This document shows positions 6,425 to 14,544 of a stretch of 20,024 nucleotides of DNA, in pieces. Under the pieces are notes generated by a model. The model was not told where the DNA came from, ran no database searches, and worked only from the letters and a program-made list of their open reading frames with translations. The stretch spans positions 1 through 20,024 of the forward strand of contig JAZLHR010000011.1 in assembly GCA_045616945.1 (NCBI GenBank), in the 5' to 3' direction. Positions within the stretch are counted from its first letter, which is position 1. Each line of letters begins with the position of its first letter. Made by a program: the position numbers and the translations under genes. Source of the stretch: UBA6987 sp045616945 (GTDB lineage Bacteria; Bacillota; Clostridia; Lachnospirales; Lachnospiraceae).

Positions 6425-7708
6425 TTACGGCTCCAGCCTGGTCTTGCCGCCCATATAAGGCTGCAGTACCTTGGGGATCAGAACGCTGCCGTCTGCCTGC
6501 AGATTATTCTCCAGGAAAGCGATCAGCATGCGGGGCGGAGCCACCACGGTATTGTTCAGCGTATGCGGCAGGTAGGTACGGCCGTCCTGACCCTTGACGC
6601 GGATCTTCAGGCGGCGGGCCTGTGCATCTCCCAGATTGGAGCAGGAACATACTTCAAAATACTTCTGCTGGCGGGGAGACCAGGCTTCGATATCGCAGGA
6701 CTTCACCTTCAGATCGGCCAGGTCGCCGGAGCAGCATTCCAGCTGACGGACGGGAATATCTATGGAACGGAACAGCTCCACGCTCCACTTCCACATCTGC
6801 TCATACCAATCCATGGAATCCTCGGGCTTGCAGACCACGATCATCTCCTGCTTTTCGAACTGATGGATCCGGTACACGCCGCGCTCCTCGATCCCGTGGG
6901 CACCCTTTTCCTTCCGGAAGCAGGGGCTGTAGGAGGTCAGGGTCTGAGGCAGCGAATTCTCGGGCAGGATACGGTCAATGAATTTGCCGATCATGGAATG
7001 CTCGGAAGTACCGATCAGGTACAGATCCTCGCCTTCGATCTTATACATCATGGCGTCCATATCGGTCTGGCTCATAACGCCTTCCACGACATTGCCGTGG
7101 ATCATGAAGGGCGGGATGCAGAAGGTAAAGCCCTTGCTGATCATAAAATCGCGGGCGTAGGCCAATACGGCTTCATGCAGGCGGGCGATATCCCCCATCA
7201 GATAATAAAAGCCGTTGCCGGATACACGGCCGGCACTGTCCATATCCACGCCGTTAAAACGCTCCATGATCTCCGTATGATAAGGGATCTCAAAATCCGG
7301 TACCTTCGGCTCGCCGAAGCGCTGCACTTCCACGTTTTCGGAATCATCCTTACCGATCGGAACGCTGGGATCGATGATGTTGGGGATGAGCATCATATCT
7401 TTGCGGATCAGTTCTTCAACTTCCTTCTCGCGCTCGCTCAGGGTGTTGATGCGGTCCGCATCCCCGGCCAGCTCTGCCTTTATGGCAGCTGCCTCGTCCT
7501 TCTTGCCCTGCCCCATCAGCGCACCGATCTGCTTGGAAAGCTTATTGCGCTTGGCCCGCAGGTCTTCCACTTCCTGCTTGATGGACCTGTTCTCCATATC
7601 CAGCGCGATTACTTCATCTACCAGAGGCAGCTTTGCATCCTGAAACTTATTCCGGATATTCTGCTTGACGATCTCCGGGTTCTCTCTGAGAAACTTAATG
7701 TCTATCAT
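6425..7708 (-). CDS. serS: Seryl-tRNA synthetase
   Basis: The 427-residue class II synthetase charges tRNA-Ser (and tRNA-Sec) with serine. Residues 1-105 form the N-terminal helical tRNA-binding arm, a long coiled coil rich in Glu, Lys and Arg (about 35-104). The catalytic core includes the TSEH segment (234-237), motif 2 (C263-F-R-K-E-K-G ... R280-I-H-Q-F) and motif 3 (H382-T-L-N-N ... P392-R393-M with FLENN near 398-402), ending in IPKVLQPYMGG. Length is normal for the family. The ATG at 7708 is chosen because AAAGGGAG lies six bases upstream; the frame continues upstream but would overlap the -10 box. The gene is monocistronic, with its own promoter and terminator. The motif 2 and 3 wording differs from the usual Bacillus/E. 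coli form. Confidence 0.96.
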   Translation of the reverse strand: MIDIKFLRENPEIVKQNIRNKFQDAKLPLVDEVIALDMENRSIKQEVEDLRAKRNKLSKQIGALMGQGKKDEAAAIKAELAGDADRINTLSEREKEVEELIRKDMMLIPNIIDPSVPIGKDDSENVEVQRFGEPKVPDFEIPYHTEIMERFNGVDMDSAGRVSGNGFYYLMGDIARLHEAVLAYARDFMISKGFTFCIPPFMIHGNVVEGVMSQTDMDAMMYKIEGEDLYLIGTSEHSMIGKFIDRILPENSLPQTLTSYSPCFRKEKGAHGIEERGVYRIHQFEKQEMIVVCKPEDSMDWYEQMWKWSVELFRSIDIPVRQLECCSGDLADLKVKSCDIEAWSPRQQKYFEVCSCSNLGDAQARRLKIRVKGQDGRTYLPHTLNNTVVAPPRMLIAFLENNLQADGSVLIPKVLQPYMGGKTRLEP

Positions 7709-7721
7709 GACTGACTCCCTT

Positions 7722-7734
7722 TGCCCTGAGGGCA
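7722..7734. repeat. Short palindrome in the serS leader
   Basis: TGCCCT and AGGGCA flank a central G in the transcribed leader of serS, beside the ribosome site. It could be a weak RNA hairpin or a protein-binding site; there is no further support. Confidence 0.35.
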
Positions 7735-7750
7735 GATTGTATATTTGGGT

Positions 7751-7779
7751 ATTATAGCGCAATTACCGTTCTTTATCAA
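7751..7779 (-). promoter_or_regulatory. Strong sigma-70-type promoter of serS
   Basis: On the minus strand TTGATA (complement of 7774-7779) and a perfect TATAAT (complement of 7751-7756) are separated by 17 bases. Transcription would start near 7744, giving a leader of about 36 bases. That is too short for a T-box, so serS does not appear to be under T-box control. Confidence 0.75.
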
Positions 7780-7865
7780 TAGGTCTCACGATAGAAAATA
7801 TCAGCAAACTTTCCCCGGTCAATAGCAAAAAAGTTTTTTAAAATTAACATTTTTTCTTGCGGTTC

Positions 7866-7895
7866 TTGACCATCTATGTTATTCTTTAGTATGTT
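7866..7895 (+). promoter_or_regulatory. Putative promoter of the V-ATPase operon
   Basis: TTGACC at 7866-7871 and TATGTT at 7890-7895 are separated by 18 bases and preceded by an A/T-rich stretch (7828-7857) that could act as an UP element. Transcription would start near 7902, at the leader hairpin. Confidence 0.5.
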
Positions 7896-7902
7896 GTGAA
7901 TT

Positions 7903-7933
7903 TGCGGGATAAATGCCGAAACGCTGTCCCGCA
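7903..7933 (+). promoter_or_regulatory. Leader hairpin of the V-ATPase operon
   Basis: TGCGGGA (7903-7909) and TCCCGCA (7927-7933) form a perfect seven-base stem around a 17-base loop. The hairpin sits at the expected 5' end of the transcript, 24 bases before the first start codon. An A run, not a T run, follows it, so it is not a terminator. mRNA stabilisation or a protein-binding role is possible. Confidence 0.45.
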
Positions 7934-7957
7934 GGCAAAAAATACACGGAGGGAAAG

Positions 7958-8266
7958 ATGAACAGTCAAATCATTTCCGCCATTGCAGCCGAGGAAAAGG
8001 CTGCCGAAGCTCTGCTTTCCGCCGCCCGTGAAGATGCTGCCGAAGCACTTCGGGCCGCCGGAGAAAAAGCCGCCGCCATGAAGGCGGCAGCCAAGGAAGC
8101 TGCTGCAGCCAGACTGAATGCCGCAAAGAATGAGGCCGCCGGGCAGGCAGCGCGGACAGCCTCAAAAGACCGGACCGGCATCGCTCAGGAAGCTGCCGGG
8201 CTGCGAGCTCTTGCCGAATCCCGCAAGGCCGAGGCCGTCCAGGCCGTTCTGGCCTACCTTAACTAG
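7958..8266 (+). CDS. V-type ATPase subunit H/G (peripheral stalk)
   Basis: The 102-residue protein is an extremely Ala-rich charged helix (39 Ala), with a heptad-like mix of Ala, Glu, Lys and Arg over its whole length and no membrane segment. This is typical of the small peripheral-stalk subunit (AhaH or NtpF type) that pairs with subunit E to hold the catalytic head static against the rotor. It is the first gene of the nine-gene operon, as in many bacterial V/A-ATPase operons, 14 bases before subunit I. The start at 7958 is set by GGAGGG four bases upstream. Sequence alone would be weak because of low complexity; the operon position makes the call. Confidence 0.8.
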   Translation: MNSQIISAIAAEEKAAEALLSAAREDAAEALRAAGEKAAAMKAAAKEAAAARLNAAKNEAAGQAARTASKDRTGIAQEAAGLRALAESRKAEAVQAVLAYLN

Positions 8267-8280
8267 GAAGGGGGAAGCAA

Positions 8281-10305
8281 ATGTCCATTGTACCCATGCA
8301 AAGCTTCATGCTTTGCGCTCTGGAAAGCGATCGGGACAAGATCCTGAAGGTGCTCCAGAAGACCGGCCGCCTGCATCTCACCGCTGAGCAGCAGGACGAA
8401 ACATCGGTTTTCAGTGTGCCCTCCACTTCCCAGGAAAAAGTTTTGTGCGAAAAAAAAGTACAAAACATGCAGGCAGCCCTCGGACTGCTGGATGTCTACG
8501 CTCCCGCAGGCGGCGGTCTCCTTGCTTCTCTCAGCGGGAAAAAGGACCTGAGCTTTGAGGAGTGGCAAACCCGCAGCGGCAGAGAAGAAAAAGCGCTTGC
8601 CGCAGCCAAGGAGATGTTGGAGCTCCAGAAGGAGCTGACCGACCTTTCCGCGAAATGTGTCCGTGCCGAAGCAGGCATGGATGCGCTGGAGCCCTGGAAG
8701 GAACTGCCCGTCGCCCTGAATTACGCGGGGACCAGGACCTGCAGCGTACTCATAGGTGCTCTGCCGGGCACGTGGACGGAGGAACAGCTGGAAACGGAGC
8801 TGGCCGGGGCGATCCCCGGTGCTGAGCTCCACCAGATCTCAGTCATCTCCGCCGACCCTTCGCAGACCTGCATCATGGTCGTCAGCCGCCGGGAAGAGAC
8901 CGCTGCCGTAGAAGATGTCCTGCGCAGCAAAGGCTTTGCAAGACCGCTGATATCCGGCGATAAGCCTCCCGCGGAGCTGCTGAAGGAGCTTGCCGCCGAA
9001 AAAGCGCAGGCGGAAAAAGCCGCGGCGCAATACCGCGAACTGCTTGCCGGTTTCGGTGAGATGCGCGCCGACCTGCAGTTCTGTCTGGATGACAACATCC
9101 TGAAAGCGGAACGCGCAGAGGCCCGTTCAAAAGCCCTGGAAAGCTCTCACTGCCTGATCCTGCGGGGCTACGTGCCGAAGAACGACGGAGAAAAGATCAA
9201 GCGCAGACTGGAAGCGGATTTCATCTGTCAGATGGATCTGTCCGATCCGGCAGAGGAAGAAGAAGTTCCCGTTCTTCTGAAAAACAACAGCTTCTCCGCT
9301 CCTACCGAAAGCGTGGTCGCATCTTACGGTCTTCCCGCCAAGGGCGAGGTCGATCCGACCGCGATCATGTCCTTCTGCTACTACATCCTTTTCGGACTGA
9401 TGCTTTCCGATGCCGGCTACGGCTTCGTGATGGCGCTCGGCTGCTTCATCGTTCTTAAGAAGTTCCCGAAGCTCGGAAAGGGCATCAAGGATCTGATGAC
9501 GATGTTCTGCTATTGCGGCATCTCCACCATGTTCTGGGGTGTCATGTTCGGCAGCTATTTCGGCGATGCGATCCCGGTCATTGCGAAGACCTTCTTCGGA
9601 GCGCCCGAGACCTTCACCATCCGGCCCATCTGGCTGGATCCTCTGGGTGAGCCCATGAAGCTCCTCATCTACTGCTTCCTCTTCGGTATCGTCCACCTCT
9701 TCCTGGGGCTCGGTATCAAAGGCTACATGCTTCTGCGTGACAGGCAGTATATGGACTTCTTTGCCGGCGTGCTCAGCTGGTACCTGCTCCTGATCGGTCT
9801 GATCCTGATGCTCCTGCCTTCTGACCTTTTCACTTCCATTTCCGGTTCACCCGTGGTACTGCCCGGCTTTCTGACCGCGGCAGCCAAATGGATGGCGATC
9901 GTCGGTGCCGCAGGCATCATCGTTTTCTCGGAACACAGCCGCAAGAATTTCGGGCTCCGGATCGCGATGGGCGCGTACAACCTCTACGGTGCGACCAGCT
10001 GGCTCTCCGACGTGCTTTCCTACTCCCGTCTGCTGGCGCTTGGTCTGGCGACCGGCGTTATCGCGCAGGTATTCAACAAAATGGCCACGATGGCCGGCGG
10101 CGGTGTCTTCGGTGCGATCATATTCATTCTGGTGTTCCTGGTGGGACACACACTGAACCTGGCGATCAATCTGCTGGGTGCCTACGTTCATACCAACCGA
10201 CTGCAATTCGTGGAATTCTTCGGTAAATTTTTCGACGGAGGCGGCGAGGAATTCAAACCGCTCTCCGCAAACAATACGAACTATTATCATATGGAGGAAA
10301 ACTAA
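8281..10305 (+). CDS. ntpI: V-type ATPase subunit I (a subunit, stator membrane arm)
   Basis: The 674-residue protein is of normal length. Residues 1-335 form the soluble arm, with coiled coils near 100-130 and 232-290, that joins the peripheral stalks. Residues 360-650 contain about seven to eight membrane helices that carry the ion half-channels next to the c-ring. The essential arginines of the family are seen at R583 (SYSRLLALGLA) and R640 (HTNRLQFVEFFGKF). The signature GLMLSDAGYG lies at 372-381. An AGGAAGGGGG ribosome site precedes the start, 14 bases after subunit H/G. The stop is separated by a single base from the next ATG, so coupling with subunit K is likely. Confidence 0.95.
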   Translation: MSIVPMQSFMLCALESDRDKILKVLQKTGRLHLTAEQQDETSVFSVPSTSQEKVLCEKKVQNMQAALGLLDVYAPAGGGLLASLSGKKDLSFEEWQTRSGREEKALAAAKEMLELQKELTDLSAKCVRAEAGMDALEPWKELPVALNYAGTRTCSVLIGALPGTWTEEQLETELAGAIPGAELHQISVISADPSQTCIMVVSRREETAAVEDVLRSKGFARPLISGDKPPAELLKELAAEKAQAEKAAAQYRELLAGFGEMRADLQFCLDDNILKAERAEARSKALESSHCLILRGYVPKNDGEKIKRRLEADFICQMDLSDPAEEEEVPVLLKNNSFSAPTESVVASYGLPAKGEVDPTAIMSFCYYILFGLMLSDAGYGFVMALGCFIVLKKFPKLGKGIKDLMTMFCYCGISTMFWGVMFGSYFGDAIPVIAKTFFGAPETFTIRPIWLDPLGEPMKLLIYCFLFGIVHLFLGLGIKGYMLLRDRQYMDFFAGVLSWYLLLIGLILMLLPSDLFTSISGSPVVLPGFLTAAAKWMAIVGAAGIIVFSEHSRKNFGLRIAMGAYNLYGATSWLSDVLSYSRLLALGLATGVIAQVFNKMATMAGGGVFGAIIFILVFLVGHTLNLAINLLGAYVHTNRLQFVEFFGKFFDGGGEEFKPLSANNTNYYHMEEN

Positions 10306-10306
10306 T

Positions 10307-10822
10307 ATGAACAACTTACTTGATGCTGCCACTGATATCGTTGCCAAGTTCAACATCGCCGACGAATGGGGCGGGACCCTCGCTCTCATCGGCATCGCGC
10401 TTGCCGTCATCCTTTCCGGTATCGGCTCCGCCATGGGCGTTTCCGCCGGCGGACGCGCTGCTGCCGGTGTTATGACCGAGAAGCCCGAACTGTTTGCCAA
10501 GCTCCTGATCCTGCAGCTGCTTCCCGGTACGCAGGGTATCTACGGTCTGCTGGTTGCCTTCATCGGCCTGGGCAAGATCGGTATCCTGGGCGGCGAGACC
10601 CCGACTGCCGCTGTCGGCCTGCTGTATCTGGTCGCCTGCCTCCCTATCGCCGTTGTAGGTCTGATCTCCGCCATCCAGCAGGGTAAGGCTTCCGTCGCCT
10701 CCATCGGTCTGCTTGCAAAGCGTCCCGAAACCTTCGGTAAGGCCATGCTGCTGCCTGCCATGGTAGAAACTTACGCCATTCTGGCTCTGCTGATCTCCAT
10801 TCTGTCCGTCGCCAGCCTGTAA
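10307..10822 (+). CDS. ntpK: V-type ATPase subunit K (c-ring, probably Na+-binding)
   Basis: The 171-residue, four-helix rotor proteolipid arises from two fused hairpins (about 22-95 and 100-171). The ion-carrying acid is E154 in MVETYAIL of helix 4. The other residues known to bind sodium in E. hirae NtpK are all present: L72, T75 and Q76 in LLPGTQG, and Q125 in QQGK. This predicts sodium rather than proton transport. The start at 10307 is chosen because GGAGG (10293-10297) lies nine bases upstream, within the end of subunit I. A longer frame begins upstream but would overlap subunit I. The gene lies 27 bases before subunit E. Confidence 0.95.
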   Translation: MNNLLDAATDIVAKFNIADEWGGTLALIGIALAVILSGIGSAMGVSAGGRAAAGVMTEKPELFAKLLILQLLPGTQGIYGLLVAFIGLGKIGILGGETPTAAVGLLYLVACLPIAVVGLISAIQQGKASVASIGLLAKRPETFGKAMLLPAMVETYAILALLISILSVASL

Positions 10823-10849
10823 CGGGATGCACCTTAAGGAGGTTCATCT

Positions 10850-11458
10850 ATGACCGGAACAGAAAAAATCATCGCGAAGATTCAGGAGGACGCGCAGAGC
10901 GAAGCCGAAGTCATCCGTGAAAACGGAAGATCCGCCGCCCGGTCCGTGCTCGATGAAGCGAAGGCCGCGTGCGGAAAGATCGCCGAAGAGGCCGAAGCGA
11001 ACGCAGCAGACTATCTGCGGCTCCAGGCCGAAAGAAGCCGTCTGAATCTGGCTATGGAAAGACGTCAGGCGCTGCTGGCTGCCAAGGGCGAAGCCATCGA
11101 GGAAGTACTGACGGCCGCAAAGGAAGACCTGCTCCGCAGGGACCCTGCCGCGTACTTTGCCTTCCTGCTGAAGCTTTTGAAGAAGCAGGAGTCCATCGGA
11201 GACGGAGTTCTTCTCCTCTCTGCGCAGGACCTTGCCAGAATGCCTGCCGATTTTGAAAAAAATGTTGAAGAGATAGCCGCCGCCAAGGGCGGAAAGCTCG
11301 TTTTGGCGAAGGAAGCCGCCGCTATCGAAGGTGGTTTCATCATCCACTATTCAGGCACCTCCGAGAACTGCTCTCTGGAAGCGATCTTCGCCTCCGAAGG
11401 TGAGAACCTGAAAGATATTGTCCGCCGGATTCTGTTCACCGATGCCGAAGCACGCTAG
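10850..11458 (+). CDS. ntpE: V-type ATPase subunit E (peripheral stalk)
   Basis: The 202-residue protein matches subunit E in layout. A long N-terminal helix of about 100 residues, rich in Glu, Ala, Lys and Arg, pairs with subunit H/G. A C-terminal globular part ends in the family-typical GGFIIHYSGTSENCSLEAIF (residues 166-185). It anchors the catalytic head to the stator. A perfect AAGGAGG ribosome site lies upstream of the ATG. It sits between K and C as usual, 27 bases after K and eight bases before C. Confidence 0.93.
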   Translation: MTGTEKIIAKIQEDAQSEAEVIRENGRSAARSVLDEAKAACGKIAEEAEANAADYLRLQAERSRLNLAMERRQALLAAKGEAIEEVLTAAKEDLLRRDPAAYFAFLLKLLKKQESIGDGVLLLSAQDLARMPADFEKNVEEIAAAKGGKLVLAKEAAAIEGGFIIHYSGTSENCSLEAIFASEGENLKDIVRRILFTDAEAR

Positions 11459-11466
11459 GAGGTAAT

Positions 11467-12441
11467 ATGAATACCGATTACACCTACGCGGTAGCCCGCA
11501 TCCGTACCAAGGAAGCCGCACTGTTTTCCCGGGCCGATCTGGAACAGCTTATCGCCTGTGCCGATGTCGGCGCAGCACTCTCGCTGCTGCAGGATAAAGG
11601 CTGGGGCAGCACGGACGGTCCTGTCAGCGCCGAAGCCATTCTGGAAGCCGAGACCGCCAAGACCTGGGACCTGGTCAATGAACTCGAACAGGACCCGGCC
11701 GCCCTGGCCGTGTTCAAGCTCTCAAAGGACTACCATAACCTGAAAGCAGCCGTCAAATACGTATTCACTGGGACTTCCCTGCCGAAGGAACGCCTGTTCC
11801 AGGAGGGCGGCGTGTTGGAGACCGAAACCATTCTGAAAACGATCGAAAGCAAGGATTACAGCTTTCTTCCCGAAAAAATGGCGGCGGCCGCAGCAGAAGC
11901 TGCCGAAGTCCTGTCGCACACCGGTGACGGTCAGCTCTGCGATATCATCATCGACCGGGCTTGCCTGGACGCTCTCTACGCTGCCGGCAAGGCCGCCAAG
12001 GAGCCCGTGCTGCGTGAGTATGCCGCTGTCACTGTGGTCAGCGCCGATATCCGTACCGCGCTGCGTGCGGCCCGCACGAAAAAATCGCTCGGGTTCATTG
12101 AAAAAGCACTGGCCCCCTGCGATGAGCTGGATGTAAACAGACTTGCGGAGGCTGCCATACAGGGCAGGGAAGCCGTTGCCGAATATCTTTCCTCGACGGA
12201 TTATGCCTTCCTGGTGCCTTCTCTGGAAAAGTCCATGAGTGCTTTTGAATGCAGCTGCGACAATATGCTCATCGATCATATGCGTCCGCAGAAAAGCAAC
12301 CCCTTCACGCTTGGTCCGATTGCAGCCTATGTGCTGGCAAGAGAGAACGAGATCAAATGTGTACGCATGATCCTGACCGGCAAGCAGAATCAGCTTCCGG
12401 AAGAATTTTTGCGGGAAAGCATGAGGGAAATGTATGTATAA
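11467..12441 (+). CDS. ntpC: V-type ATPase subunit C (rotor adaptor, AC39 family)
   Basis: The 324-residue protein belongs to the V-ATPase subunit C/d (AC39) family. It forms a socket on the c-ring and receives the central stalk of D and F. The family pattern shows in the N-terminal YAVARIRTKEAALFSRADLE, in YHNLKAAVKY near 93-102, and in the C-terminal FTLGPIAAYVLARENEIKCV (about 280-300). Length is close to the usual 330-340. AGGAGG (11457-11462) overlaps the stop of subunit E. Its end overlaps the start of subunit F by eight bases, which implies translational coupling. Confidence 0.93.
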   Translation: MNTDYTYAVARIRTKEAALFSRADLEQLIACADVGAALSLLQDKGWGSTDGPVSAEAILEAETAKTWDLVNELEQDPAALAVFKLSKDYHNLKAAVKYVFTGTSLPKERLFQEGGVLETETILKTIESKDYSFLPEKMAAAAAEAAEVLSHTGDGQLCDIIIDRACLDALYAAGKAAKEPVLREYAAVTVVSADIRTALRAARTKKSLGFIEKALAPCDELDVNRLAEAAIQGREAVAEYLSSTDYAFLVPSLEKSMSAFECSCDNMLIDHMRPQKSNPFTLGPIAAYVLARENEIKCVRMILTGKQNQLPEEFLRESMREMYV

Positions 12442-12754
12442 GATTGCCGTTCTGGGAGATTATGACAGCATTTACGGTTTTGCCGCCCTCGGTCTCAGGA
12501 CCTGCCCCGTTTCCGGCCCGGAAGAAGGAGCCAGGGTCCTGAAGGAGCTTGCAAACGATTCCTGCGCTGTCATTTATGTAACCGAAGCTCTGGCTGCCCA
12601 TCTTACGGAAGAGATCGCAGCCTACGATGAGCAGATGATCCCTGCCATTATTCCCATCCCCGGCGTATCCGGCAATACCGGCAGCGGTATGGCCATGGTA
12701 AAGCGTTCCGTGGAAAAGGCAGTCGGTTCCGATATCATTTTCAAGGAAGATTAA
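12434..12754 (+). CDS. ntpF: V-type ATPase subunit F (central stalk)
   Basis: The 106-residue protein is typical in size for subunit F, called G in some operons. It begins with MYKIAVLGDYDSIYGFAALG, a Rossmann-like strand-loop, and ends in KAVGSDIIFKED. The middle IIPIPGV is also family-typical. It binds subunit D in the central rotor shaft. Its start overlaps the end of subunit C by eight bases in another frame, and it lies 23 bases before subunit A. The naming varies between species; the fold assignment is firmer than the letter. Confidence 0.92.
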   Translation: MYKIAVLGDYDSIYGFAALGLRTCPVSGPEEGARVLKELANDSCAVIYVTEALAAHLTEEIAAYDEQMIPAIIPIPGVSGNTGSGMAMVKRSVEKAVGSDIIFKED

Positions 12755-12777
12755 AGAAAGGTGGACGAGAAACCTAT

Positions 12778-14544
12778 ATGAGTAAAGGAATTATCAAAAA
12801 GGTAGCAGGTCCTCTTGTCATCGCCTCCGGTATGCGCGACGCCAACATGTTTGATGTATGCCGCGTATCCGAACGCCGTCTGATCGGTGAGATCATCGAA
12901 ATGCACGGTGACGAGGCGTCCATTCAGGTATATGAAGAGACCTCCGGTCTGAAGCCCGGTGAACCCGTGGAATCCACTTCCATGCCTCTGTCCGTAGAGC
13001 TCGGCCCCGGTCTGATCGAAAGCATTTATGACGGGATCCAGCGCCCTCTGGAAGAGATCCTGAAGACGACGGGAAGCAACCTTTTGAGCCGCGGTGTTGA
13101 GGTCCCCTCTCTGAACCGCTCCAAAAAGTGGCATTTCGTTCCTTCCGTGAACGCCGGCGCCGCCGTCAAAGCGGGCGATGTTCTGGGCACAGTTCAGGAG
13201 ACCGCCAGTGTTCTGCATAAAATCATGGTTCCCTTCGGCTGCGACGGTACGCTGACCGTCCTGAAGGAGGGCGATTATACCGTAGCAGAGACCATCGGCA
13301 GCATCCTGACCGCCAAAGGCGAGAAGAATGTCACCCTGATGCAGAAATGGCCCGTACGCAAGGGCCGTCCCTACAAGCAGAAGCTGTCCCCCGACCGTCC
13401 TCTGGTCACCGGTCAGCGCGTAGTCGATACCCTCTTCCCGCTGGCGAAGGGCGGCGTCGCTGCCGTTCCCGGTCCCTTCGGTTCCGGCAAGACCGTTATC
13501 CAGCATCAGCTGGCCAAGTGGGCTGACGCCGATATCGTGGTTTATATCGGCTGCGGCGAGCGCGGCAACGAAATGACCGACGTTCTGAACGAATTCCCCG
13601 CACTGAAAGATCCCAAGACCGGCCGTTCCCTGATGGAGCGCACCGTTCTGATTGCGAACACCTCCGATATGCCCGTTGCGGCCCGTGAGGCTTCCATTTA
13701 CACCGGTATCACCATTGCCGAATATTTCCGCGATATGGGCTATTCCGTCGCGCTGATGGCCGACTCCACCTCCCGCTGGGCCGAGGCTCTGCGTGAAATG
13801 TCCGGCCGTCTGCAGGAAATGCCCGGCGAAGAAGGCTATCCCGCCTATCTGGGCAGCCGTCTGGCACAGTTCTACGAGCGCGCCGGCCGCGTCATCACCC
13901 TCGGTACGGAAGATAAAGAAGGCGCCCTTTCCGTAATCGGTGCCGTTTCTCCCGCCGGCGGCGATATTTCCGAACCCGTATCCCAGGCGACCCTGCGTAT
14001 CGTCAAAGTATTCTGGTCGCTGGATTCGGCGCTGGCCTACAAGAGACATTTCCCGGCCATCAACTGGCTGACCTCTTATTCCCTGTATTCTACGGATATG
14101 GCCCCCTGGTTCAACGAGCAGGTCCACAGTGACTGGACCGACTGCCGCACCCGCATGATGCGTCTGCTGCAGGATGAATCCGAACTGCAGGAGATTGTAC
14201 AGCTGGTTGGTATGGATGCCCTTTCCGCACCTGACCGTCTGAAGCTGGAAGCCGCCCGTTCCATCCGTGAAGACTTCCTGCATCAGAACTCCTTCCACGA
14301 GATCGATACCTACACTTCTCTGGAGAAGCAGTATCTGATGATGAAGCTGGTTCTGGCTTTCTACGACAAGGCGCAGGACGCCCTTACCGCCGGTGCCGAT
14401 ATCGAAAAGCTGGTCGATATGCCTTCCCGCGAGAAGATCGGCCGTTATAAGTACACCGAAGAGAAAAATATCCTCCCCGCCTACGAAGGCGTTATCAACG
14501 CGCTGGAGAGCGACCTGGATGCTCTGTTAAAGGAGGACAAGTAA
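12778..14544 (+). CDS. ntpA: V-type ATPase catalytic subunit A
   Basis: The 588-residue catalytic subunit hydrolyses or makes ATP. A Walker A loop, G232-P-F-G-S-G-K-T, is followed by the catalytic glutamate motif G258-C-G-E261-R-G-N-E-M. The signature DSTSRWAEALRE begins at D329. The long non-homologous insert that distinguishes V/A-type A subunits from F1 beta lies at about residues 110-190. Length is normal. The ribosome site AAAGGTGG lies about 13 bases before the ATG, rather far. The stop abuts the start of subunit B with no gap, and the B ribosome site is inside this gene. Confidence 0.97.
   Translation: MSKGIIKKVAGPLVIASGMRDANMFDVCRVSERRLIGEIIEMHGDEASIQVYEETSGLKPGEPVESTSMPLSVELGPGLIESIYDGIQRPLEEILKTTGSNLLSRGVEVPSLNRSKKWHFVPSVNAGAAVKAGDVLGTVQETASVLHKIMVPFGCDGTLTVLKEGDYTVAETIGSILTAKGEKNVTLMQKWPVRKGRPYKQKLSPDRPLVTGQRVVDTLFPLAKGGVAAVPGPFGSGKTVIQHQLAKWADADIVVYIGCGERGNEMTDVLNEFPALKDPKTGRSLMERTVLIANTSDMPVAAREASIYTGITIAEYFRDMGYSVALMADSTSRWAEALREMSGRLQEMPGEEGYPAYLGSRLAQFYERAGRVITLGTEDKEGALSVIGAVSPAGGDISEPVSQATLRIVKVFWSLDSALAYKRHFPAINWLTSYSLYSTDMAPWFNEQVHSDWTDCRTRMMRLLQDESELQEIVQLVGMDALSAPDRLKLEAARSIREDFLHQNSFHEIDTYTSLEKQYLMMKLVLAFYDKAQDALTAGADIEKLVDMPSREKIGRYKYTEEKNILPAYEGVINALESDLDALLKEDK

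Noticed and set aside
7747..7752. Sigma-B-like -10 (GGGTAT) on the plus strand
   Set aside because: No matching GTTT-type -35 lies upstream at the right spacing, and the same bases form the TATAAT of the serS promoter on the other strand.
7709..7760. T-box riboswitch upstream of serS
   Set aside because: The promoter leaves a leader of only about 36 bases, without a T-box sequence or specifier stem.
7966..8181. Ala-rich minus-strand frame opposite the first V-ATPase gene
   Set aside because: It is the complement of an Ala-rich coiled-coil gene and lacks a ribosome site; operon context supports the plus strand.
12434..12441. Possible frameshift between ntpC and ntpF
   Set aside because: Both proteins have normal lengths and termini; the eight-base overlap is ordinary translational coupling.
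12751..14298. A 515-codon minus-strand open frame opposite ntpA
   Set aside because: It mirrors the catalytic subunit gene, is compositionally Gly/Gln-rich as expected of a shadow frame, and has no start signals.
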